The notes: generated by a model not told the origin, from the sequence alone. A stretch of DNA of 64,000 nt from [Clostridium] viride DSM 6836 (GCA_000620945.1 JHZO01000004.1:186001-250000); one strand, 5' to 3'; positions 19,973 through 29,422 are shown, numbered from the stretch's first letter. Numbers and translations: made by a program.

Positions 19973-20197
19973 TTATTTGAACAAGAGCACCAGAGAAATA
20001 ACCAGGCCGTAGATTGCGGTCGATTCGGCCAAGGCACAGCCGAGTAAGAAGGTGCCGGTCAATTTGCCGGATAATTCTGGCTGACGAGCAATGGCCTGAA
20101 CGGTTCCGGAAGTTGCAACGCCGATGCCGATACCAGCACCAATGCCGGTGGCAACTGCGATACCTGCGCCGATAAGTGTGAGTGATCCTGTGATCAT
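19973..20197 (-). CDS. atpE: ATP synthase Fo subunit c
   Basis: A 74-residue hairpin of two membrane helices joined by the polar loop ARQPE (residues 37-41), forming the rotor ring. The ion-binding carboxylate is Glu58. It is followed by Ser59, Thr60 and Tyr63 (AESTAIYG), a pattern seen in Na+-binding rings, but the helix-1 position that is Gln in classical Na+ rings is Ile25 here. The coupling ion is therefore not settled by sequence. The ribosome site (AAGGAGGA) is the best in the operon, fitting the high copy number of c. Confidence 0.96.
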   Translation of the reverse strand: MITGSLTLIGAGIAVATGIGAGIGIGVATSGTVQAIARQPELSGKLTGTFLLGCALAESTAIYGLVISLVLLFK

Positions 20198-20229
20198 GAT
20201 AGTATCCTCCTTAAATCTGTCTTTCTGAA

Positions 20230-20928
20230 TTAATCGTGTTCTTCTTCTTCGTTATGAATGCTTTCGTGGGTAAACAAGATGGTCAGGAATACAAAAACAA
20301 CTGCTTGCAGAATCCCGTCGAACAGGTCGAAGTATATGGCGAGGGGAACGGGAATGAAGGCTGGTGCGATGCTGAAGATCATTTCCATGACAATAAAGCC
20401 CGCAACGATGTTACCAAAGAGACGGAAGCACAGAGCGACCGGTCGAATAGCAACTTCCATTAAGTTGATGGGCAAGAGAAATGCCATTGGTTTGGTGAAT
20501 TTTTTAAGTCCGCCCCAAAAGCCTTGATACAGGAATTGGGAACCATAGATGAGAAGCAGACTTAAGGCAGCTAGGGTTGCGGTTACCGAGAGGTTTTGCG
20601 TTGGTGGCGGGATATGCAATAGGCCAGTCAGGTTACAGACCAGCAAGTAAAGTGCGATTGAGCCCAACCATGGAGCGTATACACGCCAATGTTTTCCTAA
20701 GTTCTGTTTGCAAAGATCATAAAACACCGTCACGCCCGCTTCGAGAACCATCTGCGGCTTAGAAGGAACTTTCTTCAGATTCCGCGTTAGAAGAATCGAA
20801 ATTAACACCAGAAAGGCCATAACACCCCAACTGACGGCTACGGCATTTGGAACCGAAAAAAGACCAAAAATTGAGACATCGGGTGCACCTTCCATAATCT
20901 CGTGCAGAACATTGTTTATCTTTTCCAT
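20230..20928 (-). CDS. atpB: ATP synthase Fo subunit a
   Basis: The 232-residue membrane subunit that forms the two ion half-channels. At least five hydrophobic segments are seen. The essential Arg lies in helix 4 ([20 protein letters not shown]). ATG 20928 is chosen because GGGGGTGG precedes it and the protein then begins as expected; the open frame upstream to 21141 has no matching family sequence. It is the first gene of the operon; no atpI or atpZ is seen in front. The upstream 180 bases also hold the promoter of the divergent histidine kinase. Confidence 0.93.
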   Translation of the reverse strand: MEKINNVLHEIMEGAPDVSIFGLFSVPNAVAVSWGVMAFLVLISILLTRNLKKVPSKPQMVLEAGVTVFYDLCKQNLGKHWRVYAPWLGSIALYLLVCNLTGLLHIPPPTQNLSVTATLAALSLLLIYGSQFLYQGFWGGLKKFTKPMAFLLPINLMEVAIRPVALCFRLFGNIVAGFIVMEMIFSIAPAFIPVPLAIYFDLFDGILQAVVFVFLTILFTHESIHNEEEEHD

Positions 20929-21006
20929 GTTGTACCACCCCCTTTTGCGTTCATCATAATGCGACAAAGTAATTCTCGCTAGCCTTTTGAAACTAAAAAA
21001 AGAGAT

Positions 21007-21035
21007 TTGCATTGTATAATCGGAACAGGTATAAT
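21007..21035 (+). promoter_or_regulatory. Sigma-A promoter of the CitA/DcuS-type two-component operon
   Basis: TTGCAT (21007-21012) and a perfect TATAAT (21030-21035) are 17 bases apart, 73 bases before the kinase start. A second TATAAT lies inside the spacer at 21015-21020. Confidence 0.75.
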
Positions 21036-21107
21036 AAAACCTGAAAAAGTGTTGCTTGTCCAAGCCTGAAATTGCCAGGGTTTGAAAAAGAAGAGGAGGG
21101 GAATCGG

Positions 21108-22727
21108 ATGGAAAATACGCAACAAACCCCCATTCGCACACAGATTTTTATGGTCAATCTGATCGTCATCGGCGTGACCATTGTGCTCACTCTGTTCGGC
21201 ACCCTTTACATTACCCTCAATGAAAACCACAAAACCCGGGACCGCACGCTGATGAACTCCGCACAGGTACTAGCCCGCATCCCCATCGTCACCCGGGACC
21301 TGGAAGCCGGAGTCCCCACAGAGGAGCTTTGGGAATTTCTTGATATCTCCATTGCTAAGATCAGTGACATTGATATCATTGCCGTGGCGGATGTGAATAA
21401 CATTCAATACTACTATCCCGACCGTGAATTAATTGGGAAGCCCTATGCCGGAACGGTACAGCAGCGAATCTTAGATGGAGAGCCGGCCTTTAACTCGGAC
21501 GATACCGGCATTTCGGGAGCGGAACGCTGTGCCTATGCACCGGTATTGGGAGAAAACGGTCAGCTCTTGGGCTTTGTTATGGTGGGAATCTACATGCGAA
21601 GCGTCACGCAAGCCATTGTGAGCAATGTGCTATCCTTTGTCATGATCGCCTTCGTTTCCATCGCCTTTGGTGCGATGCTGTCCTTTCAGTTGTCCAACCG
21701 CATTAAGAGTTCTCTGATGGGGTATGAACCCGAGGTGTTAATGGGACTATTCCATCAGCGGGAGGATGTGTTGGATGCCTTGGAAGAGGGTATCCTATCC
21801 ATTGATGAACATGCAAATATCATGTACGTGAATAAAGCGGCTGCCAAGATGCTGGGCAGGGAGAGAAAAACCTTAGAGGGAAGGCCCCTGCAAGAAGTCT
21901 TTCCCAAATCAAACCTGCAACGAGTGTTAAAATCCAAGCGGGCCGAACATAACATTCCACTTAGTTTTTCCCCGGATGAACGAGTTTTATCCGATCGCAT
22001 GCCCATTTGGCAAGACGGTCGCGTCATTGGTGCGGTAACGATTTTGCGCAACCGCACGGAGGTAACCCGCCTGGCGAAGGACTTAACGGGAGTGCGGCAC
22101 ATGGTCGAGGCCATGCGAGCCTATACCCATGAGTTCATGAACAAACTGCATGTCATACTTGGCCTTTTGCATTTGGGTCAAATCGAAAAAGCCGAGGCAT
22201 ACATCATGGATGTCACAAGCATTCAGCGAAAAGCGGTGGGCGCCATTATGAATTTGATTGAGGATCCTTCCGTTGCGGCGCTTTTGGTGGGAAAAACCAG
22301 CCGATGTGCCGAACAGGGGATTCGCCTGATCCTTGGCAATGACAGCCGCTTACGAGCCGATGAGCACATTCTCCCAACGGATGCCTGTGTAACCATTCTA
22401 GGAAACCTAATTGAAAATGCCACGGAAGCCTTAAGTCAGAGTGTACCGGGAGTGAAAGAAATCATTGTAAGTCTGCATGAGACGGAGGATACTCTGCTTC
22501 TCTGTGTGGAAGACACTGGCCCGGGGATGGAACCAGAAATCGTCAAAAACATCTTTAACAAAGGGTTTTCAACGAAAAGCGCAGAGCGCGGCACCGGCCT
22601 GTCCTTAGTGCACGCAGTCGCGCTGGCCTATGATGGGCAAGTGCGGGTAGAATCCGAGCCCGGAGTTGGCACAACCTTTGTTCTGACCTTCCAACGATGC
22701 GTAAGAAAGGATGAACCTTTTGTATAA
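21108..22727 (+). CDS. Sensor histidine kinase, CitA/DcuS family
   Basis: A 539-residue membrane kinase. Two membrane helices (about residues 14-38 and 178-200) bracket an extracytoplasmic PAS-like sensor domain with the family's DIDIIAVADVNNIQYYYPD region. A cytoplasmic PAS domain follows (residues 222-290), then the H-box (YTHEFMNKLHVILGLLHLGQ) and an ATPase domain with NLIENATEAL, DTGPGM and GTGLSLV. GAGGAGGGG precedes ATG 21108. Relatives sense citrate, malate, fumarate or other carboxylates. No transporter or target operon lies beside it, so the ligand stays open. Its 3' end overlaps the response regulator by 17 bases. Confidence 0.9.
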   Translation: MENTQQTPIRTQIFMVNLIVIGVTIVLTLFGTLYITLNENHKTRDRTLMNSAQVLARIPIVTRDLEAGVPTEELWEFLDISIAKISDIDIIAVADVNNIQYYYPDRELIGKPYAGTVQQRILDGEPAFNSDDTGISGAERCAYAPVLGENGQLLGFVMVGIYMRSVTQAIVSNVLSFVMIAFVSIAFGAMLSFQLSNRIKSSLMGYEPEVLMGLFHQREDVLDALEEGILSIDEHANIMYVNKAAAKMLGRERKTLEGRPLQEVFPKSNLQRVLKSKRAEHNIPLSFSPDERVLSDRMPIWQDGRVIGAVTILRNRTEVTRLAKDLTGVRHMVEAMRAYTHEFMNKLHVILGLLHLGQIEKAEAYIMDVTSIQRKAVGAIMNLIEDPSVAALLVGKTSRCAEQGIRLILGNDSRLRADEHILPTDACVTILGNLIENATEALSQSVPGVKEIIVSLHETEDTLLLCVEDTGPGMEPEIVKNIFNKGFSTKSAERGTGLSLVHAVALAYDGQVRVESEPGVGTTFVLTFQRCVRKDEPFV

Positions 22728-23415
22728 AGTGGTGATTGTCGAAGACGATTATATGATCTCAATGCTAAACCGTAGCTTTACGGAGCGGGATAAACGCTTT
22801 CAAGTATTGGGTGAGTTTTCTTCCGCAAAAAAGGCCTTGCCCTACGTACTTTCCAATGCCGTGGATCTTATTATTCTAGATGTTTACATGCCACTCATGA
22901 ACGGGGCCGAGTTTTTACGAGAGCTTAGAATGCTGGGATCCAAGGTAGATGTGATTGTTGTCACCGCAGCCCATGAAATTGACATGCTCAATGAGCTGCT
23001 CAAGATGGGGATCACGGACTATGTCATTAAGCCCTTTACGGCCCAGCGGTTTCAGCAGGCCTTGGATGGCTTCTGTCAGCAACGTGCCACATTGGAGGGG
23101 AAAGATCGCATCTGCCAATCGGATGTGGATAAACTGCTGTATACCTCGCCGGTTCGTCCCGTGGTTCCCAAGGGCTTACAGGAAAAGACCTTAGAAAAGA
23201 TTCGCAGGGAATTGTCACAGGAAGAGCAAACCTGTGAGTTGATTGCGGGGAAAACCGGACTTTCCGTCGTGACGGCCAGACGGTACCTTAACTTTTTGTT
23301 GGAAGAAGCTTGCGATGTCAAAAGTCGCATTAAATATGACACAGGCGGTCGACCAAGCGTAGTATATTGGTTGGTGGAGGACGTGGAGTCGAGGCAAGCG
23401 CCCGCAAAAGAATGA
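22711..23415 (+). CDS. Response regulator, CitB/DcuR family
   Basis: A 234-residue regulator paired with the kinase that it overlaps. The receiver domain has acidic residues in VIVEDDY, the phospho-acceptor Asp in LIILDVYMPLMNG, Thr in VIVVTAAHE and Lys in YVIKPF. The C-terminal part (from about residue 150) has the helix-turn-helix of the DcuR type with GLSVVTARRYLNFL. AAAGGATG provides the ribosome site. It should control carboxylate uptake or fermentation genes located outside this window. Confidence 0.9.
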   Translation: MNLLYKVVIVEDDYMISMLNRSFTERDKRFQVLGEFSSAKKALPYVLSNAVDLIILDVYMPLMNGAEFLRELRMLGSKVDVIVVTAAHEIDMLNELLKMGITDYVIKPFTAQRFQQALDGFCQQRATLEGKDRICQSDVDKLLYTSPVRPVVPKGLQEKTLEKIRRELSQEEQTCELIAGKTGLSVVTARRYLNFLLEEACDVKSRIKYDTGGRPSVVYWLVEDVESRQAPAKE

Positions 23416-23445
23416 ATTTCTTGTCGTTACTTTGTCTAAACCATA

Positions 23446-23474
23446 TTGACATAGCATCCTGAACATGGTAAGAT
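23446..23474 (+). promoter_or_regulatory. Sigma-A promoter of the carAB operon
   Basis: A perfect TTGACA (23446-23451) and TAAGAT (23469-23474) are 17 bases apart. Transcription should start near 23481, about 220 bases before carA, leaving room for the leader peptide and attenuator described next. Confidence 0.9.
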
Positions 23475-23514
23475 ACTTCGAAATAAATTTTTGAAGGAAA
23501 GGGAGCGGTTTGGG

Positions 23515-23604
23515 ATGATGAGTCAAGGTTACCTGGCAAGAGCAGACAAACCATCCTATGGCTACCTCTTCCAAACACAATTTTTCATTTCATATTTTAC
23601 TTGA
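23515..23604 (+). CDS. Leader peptide in front of carAB (29 aa)
   Basis: A small frame begins with two consecutive ATG codons behind AAGGAAAGGGAG and ends at TGA 23602-23604. The last nine codons are U-rich and encode mostly Phe, Tyr, Ile, Ser and Thr (QFFISYFT). The stop codon lies one base before the 5' arm of the terminator at 23606. The placement matches leader peptides in attenuation systems, where the position of the ribosome decides whether the terminator can fold. I know of no family match for the peptide itself, and it may act only by being translated. Confidence 0.6.
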   Translation: MMSQGYLARADKPSYGYLFQTQFFISYFT

Positions 23605-23605
23605 T

Positions 23606-23644
23606 AAAGATTATTCGAGATCATTTCTCGGATAATCTTTTTTT
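23606..23644 (+). terminator. Intrinsic terminator/attenuator in the carAB leader
   Basis: A 15-bp stem (AAAGATTATTCGAGA with its complement, including G-U pairs), a 5-base loop and T7. It lies between the promoter and carA on the same strand, so it can only regulate carAB rather than end an upstream gene. About 58 bases separate it from carA. Confidence 0.88.
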
Positions 23645-23702
23645 ATGGAACCATACTGACAGCAGATGTTTTTTCGAGCAACGATAGGAGGAAATACGAG
23701 CC

Positions 23703-24797
23703 ATGCATACACCAATCTACTTAGTGTTGGCCAACGGGACGGTCTTAGAAGGGGAATCCTTCGGAGCCGTTGGCGATACCGTGGGCGAGATCGTCTTTGC
23801 CACGGGGATGACAGGATACATTGAAACGCTGACCGATCCCAGTTACTATGGGCAAATTGTGGTGCAGACCTTTCCACAGGTGGGAAATTACGGGATCATC
23901 GGGGCAGATTTCGAATCCACACGCCCTTGGCTGGAGGCCTATGTTGTGCGCGAAGCCTGTGAAGAACCCTCGAACTTTCGCTCGGAAGGAAGCTTGGATG
24001 GGTTTTTAAAGAAATATGGGGTTCCGGGGATTTGTGGTTTGGATACCAGACGCCTGACCAAGATCATTCGAGAAAGCGGCGTCATGAATGGAAAGCTGAC
24101 GAGCAAATCTCCTTATGATCATCTGGACGAAATCTTGGAGGAAATCCGTTCTTTTCGGATTACCCATGCTGTGGAGTCCGTCACCTGCAAGCGGGCAACG
24201 GTGTCGGTGTGTGAAGAGGAGCGCTTCCATGTGGTTTTGATGGATTTCGGCTTGAAGGAAAATATCAAGCGCAGTCTTATGGCACGTGGTTGTACAGTGC
24301 AAGTGGTTCCTGCCCATACGTCAGCCGAAGAGATTCTGGCCCTAAAGCCAGATGGAATCATGCTCTCGAATGGCCCCGGGGATCCAGCTGAGAATATTGA
24401 GGTCATCGCAACCATAGAAAAGCTGCTTTCCAGTGGAGTGCCCATGTTTGGAATCTGTTTAGGCCATCAGCTGACGGCACTGGCGGCAGGGGCTAAGACC
24501 ATCAAGCTCAAATATGGGCACCGTGGTGGCAACCAGCCGGTGAAGGATTTGTTCAGCGACAAGGTGTATATCACCAGTCAGAATCACGGCTATGCGGTGG
24601 ACAGCAGTTCGCTGCCTCCCCAGGTCGGCACAGTCAGTCATATCAACTTGAACGATGGCACCTGCGAGGGAGTGCGCTACCAAGGCATTCCGGTGTTTAC
24701 GGTGCAATTCCATCCAGAAGCAGCCAGTGGCCCACAGGATACGCAGTATCTGTTCGATGAGTTTGTACGTTTGATGGAGCGGGAGGGGAAACAATAA
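23703..24797 (+). CDS. carA: Carbamoyl-phosphate synthase small (glutaminase) subunit
   Basis: The 364-residue subunit hydrolyses glutamine and channels ammonia to CarB. The N-terminal CPSase domain starts IYLVLANGTVLEGESFG. The class I amidotransferase triad is Cys in FGICLGHQL and His/Glu in VQFHPEAASG. ATAGGAGGAAAT precedes the ATG. The product carbamoyl phosphate feeds pyrimidine and arginine synthesis; no gene of either path is adjacent. carB follows one base after its stop. Confidence 0.97.
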   Translation: MHTPIYLVLANGTVLEGESFGAVGDTVGEIVFATGMTGYIETLTDPSYYGQIVVQTFPQVGNYGIIGADFESTRPWLEAYVVREACEEPSNFRSEGSLDGFLKKYGVPGICGLDTRRLTKIIRESGVMNGKLTSKSPYDHLDEILEEIRSFRITHAVESVTCKRATVSVCEEERFHVVLMDFGLKENIKRSLMARGCTVQVVPAHTSAEEILALKPDGIMLSNGPGDPAENIEVIATIEKLLSSGVPMFGICLGHQLTALAAGAKTIKLKYGHRGGNQPVKDLFSDKVYITSQNHGYAVDSSSLPPQVGTVSHINLNDGTCEGVRYQGIPVFTVQFHPEAASGPQDTQYLFDEFVRLMEREGKQ

Positions 24798-24798
24798 G

Positions 24799-27700
24799 AT
24801 GCCAAGAAATCAGGAGATCAAAAAGGTACTCGTCATCGGGTCGGGTCCCATTATTATTGGACAAGCAGCAGAGTTTGACTATGCGGGGACGCAGGCCTGT
24901 CGTGCCTTGAAAGAGGAAGGCTTGGAGGTCATCTTAGTCAACTCCAATCCAGCCACCATCATGACCGACCGTGCCATGGCCGATACCATTTACATTGAAC
25001 CGCTGACCATCGAGGTCTTAGAGCGGATCATCCAAATCGAACAGCCGGACAGCCTTCTCTCCACACTGGGCGGGCAAACGGGTTTAACCCTTTCCATGCA
25101 ACTGGCCAAGAGTGGATTTTTGGAGCAGCATGGGGTCAAGCTCCTTGGGGCAAGGGCAGAGACCATTGACAAGGCAGAAGATCGTCAGCTCTTTAAGGAG
25201 ACCATGCAGAGCATCGGGGAACCCTGCATCCCGTCCCAAGTGGTCACCACGGTGCAGGGTGCCTTGGCCTTTGCCGAAGAGATTCAGTATCCGGTGATCG
25301 TACGCCCGGCCTTTACCATGGGTGGCACGGGCGGCGGCATTGCCGCCGATCCCACGGAGCTGCGTGAAATCGCCGGAAATGGATTGCGCCTGAGTCCCAT
25401 TACCCAAGTGCTGATTGAAAAATGCATCAGCGGTTGGAAGGAAATCGAGTTCGAAGTCATGCGCGATGCCAAGGGAAATGTGATTACCGTTTGCAGCATG
25501 GAGAACTTTGACCCCGTTGGCGTGCATACCGGAGACTCCATTGTCATCGCTCCTGCCGTCACCCTCAGTGACAAGGAGTATCAGATGCTGCGCAGTGCCG
25601 CACTGAATATTATATCCGCCCTAGGCGTGGAAGGTGGCTGCAACTGCCAGTTTGCCCTGCATCCCCATAGCTTTGAGTACGGCGTCATTGAGGTAAATCC
25701 CCGCGTCTCTCGCTCATCCGCCCTGGCGTCCAAGGCAACGGGATATCCAATCGCAAAGGTGGCAACCAAGATCGCCATTGGCTATACTTTAGATGAACTT
25801 ACCAACGCGGTGACCGGCGTGACCTCTGCCTGCTTTGAGCCGGCTCTGGACTATGTGGTGGTGAAGTTTCCTAAATGGCCCTTTGATAAGTTTGTCTACG
25901 CGGCCCGAACCTTGGGGACCCAGATGAAGGCAACGGGTGAGGTTATGGCCATTGGCACCTCCTTTGAACAGGCTATCATGAAAGCCGTTCGCTCCATCGA
26001 ATTAGGCCTGGATAGCCTACGGATGCCAAAGCTTGCGGCATACTCGGATGTGGAGATCTATTCACTCCTCAACGTCTGTGACAACGAGCGTGCGTTTGTG
26101 GTTTATGAAGCCATTTGCCGAGGGATTTCCTACGATGAGATTCATCGCATTACGAAGATTGATCGTTGGTTTTTGGCAAAGCTCGGCAAGCTATCTGCCA
26201 TGGAAGGCAGCTTGCGCCAAGAGACCTTGGAAGATGCCCTTTATCGAAAGGCCAAGAACATGGGTTTCTTGGACAGCACCATTCAAACGCTGAGTGGACA
26301 AGAGATTCCAAAGAAGCGCTTTGCGTCCTATAAAATGGTGGATACCTGTGCAGGAGAATTTGAAGCCCAGACGCCCTATTTTTATTCTACCTTTGATGAG
26401 GAGAATGAGGCGGCGGAGTTCATCCAGAAGCAGGGCAGCCAAAAGAAAAAAGTGATCGTATTTGGGTCGGGCCCTATCCGAATTGGGCAAGGCATTGAAT
26501 TTGACTACTGCTCGGTACATTGTGTTTGGGCCCTAAAAAAAGCAGGGTATGAAGCGGTCATTGTCAACAACAACCCCGAAACCGTATCCACCGACTTTGA
26601 CACTGCCGATCGTCTCTACTTTGACCCCTTGACCCCGGAGGATGTGCAGTCGGTCATTGAAACCGAGAAGCCGGATGGACTGGTGGTGCAGTTTGGAGGA
26701 CAAACCGCCATCAAGCTTAGCAAGTATTTAAAGAACGGTTCCGTCCCCATTCTCGGCACCTCGCCCGATAACATTGATGCAGCAGAAGACCGTAAGCGCT
26801 TCGATGCCCTCTTGGAGTCCTGTGGCATACCGAGGCCCAAGGGACTCACGGTGTTTACCACTGAAGAAGCCCTCCGCGCAGCCGAAACCCTGGGCTTCCC
26901 CGTCCTTCTGCGCCCTTCCTATGTCTTGGGTGGGCAGAACATGATCATCGCTCACTCCGCGCAGGATATTGAGGAATATATGCAGATTATTACGGCCACC
27001 GAGCTGGATAACCCCATTCTGATCGATCAGTATCTCATGGGCAAGGAAGTGGAGGTAGACGCGATCTGCGACGGGGAAAGCATTCTGATCCCCGGAATCA
27101 TGGAGCACATTGAGCGGGCCGGCGTGCACTCTGGAGACTCCATATCCCTCTATCCGGCACAAACCATCCCCCACAAGATAGTGGAAACCATCTGTGCGTA
27201 TACGGAAAAGCTCTCCAAGGCCCTACATGTCATTGGTCTGGTCAACATTCAATACGTTGTCTTTGAAGAACAAGTGTATGTCATTGAGGTCAATCCACGC
27301 TCCTCCCGCACCATCCCCTATATCAGTAAGGTAACCGGAGTGCCTCTTGTTGAGCTGGCAACCCGTGCTATGTTAGGGGAGAAGCTAGCGGAGATGGGCT
27401 ATGGAACCGGTCTTTATAAAAAGGCAAGCCACGTGGCTGTAAAGGTGCCGGTTTTTAGCTTCGAGAAACTACACGACGTGGATACTCACCTTGGTCCTGA
27501 GATGAAATCAACGGGTGAAGTCTTAGGCATTGCGGACAATGTTCATGATGCCCTCATCAAGGGATTGGTGGCGGCAGGCTATCAGCTCCGCGGGCGCGGT
27601 GGGGTGTTCATCACGGTGCGAGACAGTGATAAGCAGGAGATCTTGCCCATTGCCAAGAAGTTCGCAGATCTCGGCTTTATTCTCTATGCCACCAAAGGTA

Positions 27701-27990
27701 CCGCAGAAATCCTGTTTGCACACGGAATCAATACCAGCTTTGTGCACAAGATTGACGAAGCGGCCTATAACCCCATTACCCTCATTGAAAGCGGAAATGT
27801 ACACTACGTCATTTCTACCTCTGCCAAGGGCAGAAAACCTGCCAGAGACAGCGTGAAGATTCGCCGCAAGGCCGTGGAACGCTCCATTCCATGTCTCACT
27901 TCCTTGGATACGGCAAACGCTTTAGCCGATTGTTTGGCCAGCAGCCGGGATATCTCCACCGTTCAGCTCATCAATATTAACTCCATTTAA
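24799..27990 (+). CDS. carB: Carbamoyl-phosphate synthase large subunit
   Basis: The 1,063-residue synthetase with two homologous ATP-grasp halves. The first (KVLVIGSGPIIIGQAAEFDYAG region) makes carboxyphosphate and carbamate, the second (from about residue 548, VIVFGSGPIRIGQGIEFDYC region) makes carbamoyl phosphate. The C-terminal MGS-like allosteric domain (about residues 930-1063) is present; in relatives it binds UMP or ornithine-type effectors. Full length, no damage. A strong terminator follows at once. Confidence 0.97.
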   Translation: MPRNQEIKKVLVIGSGPIIIGQAAEFDYAGTQACRALKEEGLEVILVNSNPATIMTDRAMADTIYIEPLTIEVLERIIQIEQPDSLLSTLGGQTGLTLSMQLAKSGFLEQHGVKLLGARAETIDKAEDRQLFKETMQSIGEPCIPSQVVTTVQGALAFAEEIQYPVIVRPAFTMGGTGGGIAADPTELREIAGNGLRLSPITQVLIEKCISGWKEIEFEVMRDAKGNVITVCSMENFDPVGVHTGDSIVIAPAVTLSDKEYQMLRSAALNIISALGVEGGCNCQFALHPHSFEYGVIEVNPRVSRSSALASKATGYPIAKVATKIAIGYTLDELTNAVTGVTSACFEPALDYVVVKFPKWPFDKFVYAARTLGTQMKATGEVMAIGTSFEQAIMKAVRSIELGLDSLRMPKLAAYSDVEIYSLLNVCDNERAFVVYEAICRGISYDEIHRITKIDRWFLAKLGKLSAMEGSLRQETLEDALYRKAKNMGFLDSTIQTLSGQEIPKKRFASYKMVDTCAGEFEAQTPYFYSTFDEENEAAEFIQKQGSQKKKVIVFGSGPIRIGQGIEFDYCSVHCVWALKKAGYEAVIVNNNPETVSTDFDTADRLYFDPLTPEDVQSVIETEKPDGLVVQFGGQTAIKLSKYLKNGSVPILGTSPDNIDAAEDRKRFDALLESCGIPRPKGLTVFTTEEALRAAETLGFPVLLRPSYVLGGQNMIIAHSAQDIEEYMQIITATELDNPILIDQYLMGKEVEVDAICDGESILIPGIMEHIERAGVHSGDSISLYPAQTIPHKIVETICAYTEKLSKALHVIGLVNIQYVVFEEQVYVIEVNPRSSRTIPYISKVTGVPLVELATRAMLGEKLAEMGYGTGLYKKASHVAVKVPVFSFEKLHDVDTHLGPEMKSTGEVLGIADNVHDALIKGLVAAGYQLRGRGGVFITVRDSDKQEILPIAKKFADLGFILYATKGTAEILFAHGINTSFVHKIDEAAYNPITLIESGNVHYVISTSAKGRKPARDSVKIRRKAVERSIPCLTSLDTANALADCLASSRDISTVQLININSI

Positions 27991-27994
27991 ATGA

Positions 27995-28053
27995 GAAAAT
28001 CCGCCATGCGATCCACGAAATGAACGTGGAACGTATGGCGGATTCATTTTTTT
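27995..28053 (+). terminator. Terminator after carB
   Basis: A long interrupted stem (AATCCGCCAT and ATCCACG arms with complements) closes on a 7-base loop and is followed by a T7 run. Only 15 bases separate it from the end of the convergent SARP gene, which may share it. Confidence 0.85.
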
Positions 28054-28067
28054 GAACTGTCCTCTGG

Positions 28068-29258
28068 TTAAGAGGGGGCAATCGGTTGCACCCGATAGCG
28101 CAAAAAGCCGGGGGAATGGGGGTATTGCCGGCCAAACCGCCGGATGATTCGGTCGACGACTAAGCAGGCGTTTTCATAGTTTGTATTGGAGAGTAGAATG
28201 ATGTATTGGGAAGCGCTGCACTGTGAAACGATATCTCCACGGCGCAAGCAGTCACAGGACAAGGGGCGGAGGTTTTCCATGCAGCGCTCCAGGCTGCGTT
28301 TGGCGAGGGGACTTCCGTCTGCTGCAGCGACCGTTAAGAGAGCCACGTGAATGGCCAGCCCACTGCGCAAGACCATCCGGGATTGCGCGCAATAAATGGC
28401 TTTAAAAAAGTCCAGTTCACAGTAGAGAGCGCCATGATTCGTATTTTGAGTGAGTATCTCTTGTGTCAGCGTGGAAAGATCCAGGGCAACTTTCTGAGTG
28501 CTACGCAAGGCTTCGCGATGAAGGGCACGCAGTTCCTCCGAGGGGGTCACTCCAAACTCATCAAAGAGCAGTTGTGAAAAGGATTCATAGGTCAATACAG
28601 CCGTTTTTTGCTCACCTAGATAAAGTAGGTTTCGGATGAGGTGGGCATATAGCGTTTCGTCATAGGGCTCAATTTCCACCGCGCGGCGACAAAGATAAAC
28701 GGCTTGGTTGGATTGCTTTTCTGTCACAAGCAGATCCAAGGTTTCGTACACTAACTGTAGGTAGAGATTATGATAGTACGCCGAGATGGGAATGACCCAT
28801 GGTTCTGAGGCGTATTTCGGGAGAAAGTCATTGGAATACAGCTCAAAGGCAGAAAGAGAGAGTGCAAGCCGCGTTTCGGGGTTCACCTCTTTGCGGGCGT
28901 TGGCAAAGCACGCTTCAAAGCTGTCAATATCAAGCTCGATGGGGATATCCGGATTAAAGGTATAGCCCGTGGCGTGGCGAAGAATGAGTTTGTGACCCAT
29001 TCCGGTTCCGAGTTGGTCAAGCAGGTTGCGCAGTCGATGGAAGACCGTTTTTAAGGCATTGGTCGGGTTTGAAACAGTCTCGTCTCCATTCCAAAGTAGG
29101 TCAATAAGCGTTTCGATCGAAATGTTGCTCTTCCGATGATAAATCATATAGGCTAGTAACATCCATACTTTACGGGAACGGGAATCGCTTGGCTGTAGTT
29201 TCTTTTCTTGGTAAAGGATTGTGATGTCACCCAGTAAACGGATTTGAACTACGTCCAT
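28068..29258 (-). CDS. SARP/BTAD-type transcriptional regulator
   Basis: A 396-residue cytosolic protein. The first 95 residues form an OmpR-type winged helix (IRLLGDITILYQEKKLQPSD, RKVWMLLAYMIYH). Residues 110-250 form the alpha-helical BTAD domain (DIDSFEACFANARKE, ALSAFELYSNDFLP, EPYDETLYAHLIRNLLYLGE). The remaining 140 residues may be a degenerate sensory domain. Such regulators activate nearby genes, often for secretion, secondary metabolism or signalling. ATG 29258 follows AAAAGGGGTGG; the open frame continues 45 codons upstream but over the promoter. It is divergent from the transglutaminase lipoprotein, which might be its target. Confidence 0.8.
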   Translation of the reverse strand: MDVVQIRLLGDITILYQEKKLQPSDSRSRKVWMLLAYMIYHRKSNISIETLIDLLWNGDETVSNPTNALKTVFHRLRNLLDQLGTGMGHKLILRHATGYTFNPDIPIELDIDSFEACFANARKEVNPETRLALSLSAFELYSNDFLPKYASEPWVIPISAYYHNLYLQLVYETLDLLVTEKQSNQAVYLCRRAVEIEPYDETLYAHLIRNLLYLGEQKTAVLTYESFSQLLFDEFGVTPSEELRALHREALRSTQKVALDLSTLTQEILTQNTNHGALYCELDFFKAIYCAQSRMVLRSGLAIHVALLTVAAADGSPLAKRSLERCMENLRPLSCDCLRRGDIVSQCSASQYIILLSNTNYENACLVVDRIIRRFGRQYPHSPGFLRYRVQPIAPS

Positions 29259-29349
29259 GGATCCACCCCTTTTCAAATGTACTTTTATGGATATGGTCAA
29301 ACCGAAACCAAATGCAGACGAATCGGAAATTATAATGCAATATAAGAAA

Positions 29350-29378
29350 TTTATACCATAAATCAAGGCAACGAGCAA
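29350..29378 (-). promoter_or_regulatory. Candidate promoter of the SARP gene
   Basis: Read on the minus strand, TTGCTC and an extended TGG-TATAAA are 17 bases apart, about 85 bases before the SARP start. The rest of the 300-base gap to the next gene holds a 14-codon frame (next entry) and nothing else recognised. Confidence 0.55.
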
Positions 29379-29422
29379 GCCATTATTTACCAACGGGTCG
29401 TCGCCTGACAGGAGGAAAATTT

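Noticed and set aside
20929-21141. Longer N-terminus for ATP synthase subunit a
   Set aside because: The extra 71 residues run over the intergenic promoter region and resemble no subunit a; a good ribosome site supports ATG 20928.
23446-23702. PyrR-binding attenuator before carA
   Set aside because: The conserved PyrR-binding loop sequence is not present; the leader peptide and U tract fit a different mechanism.
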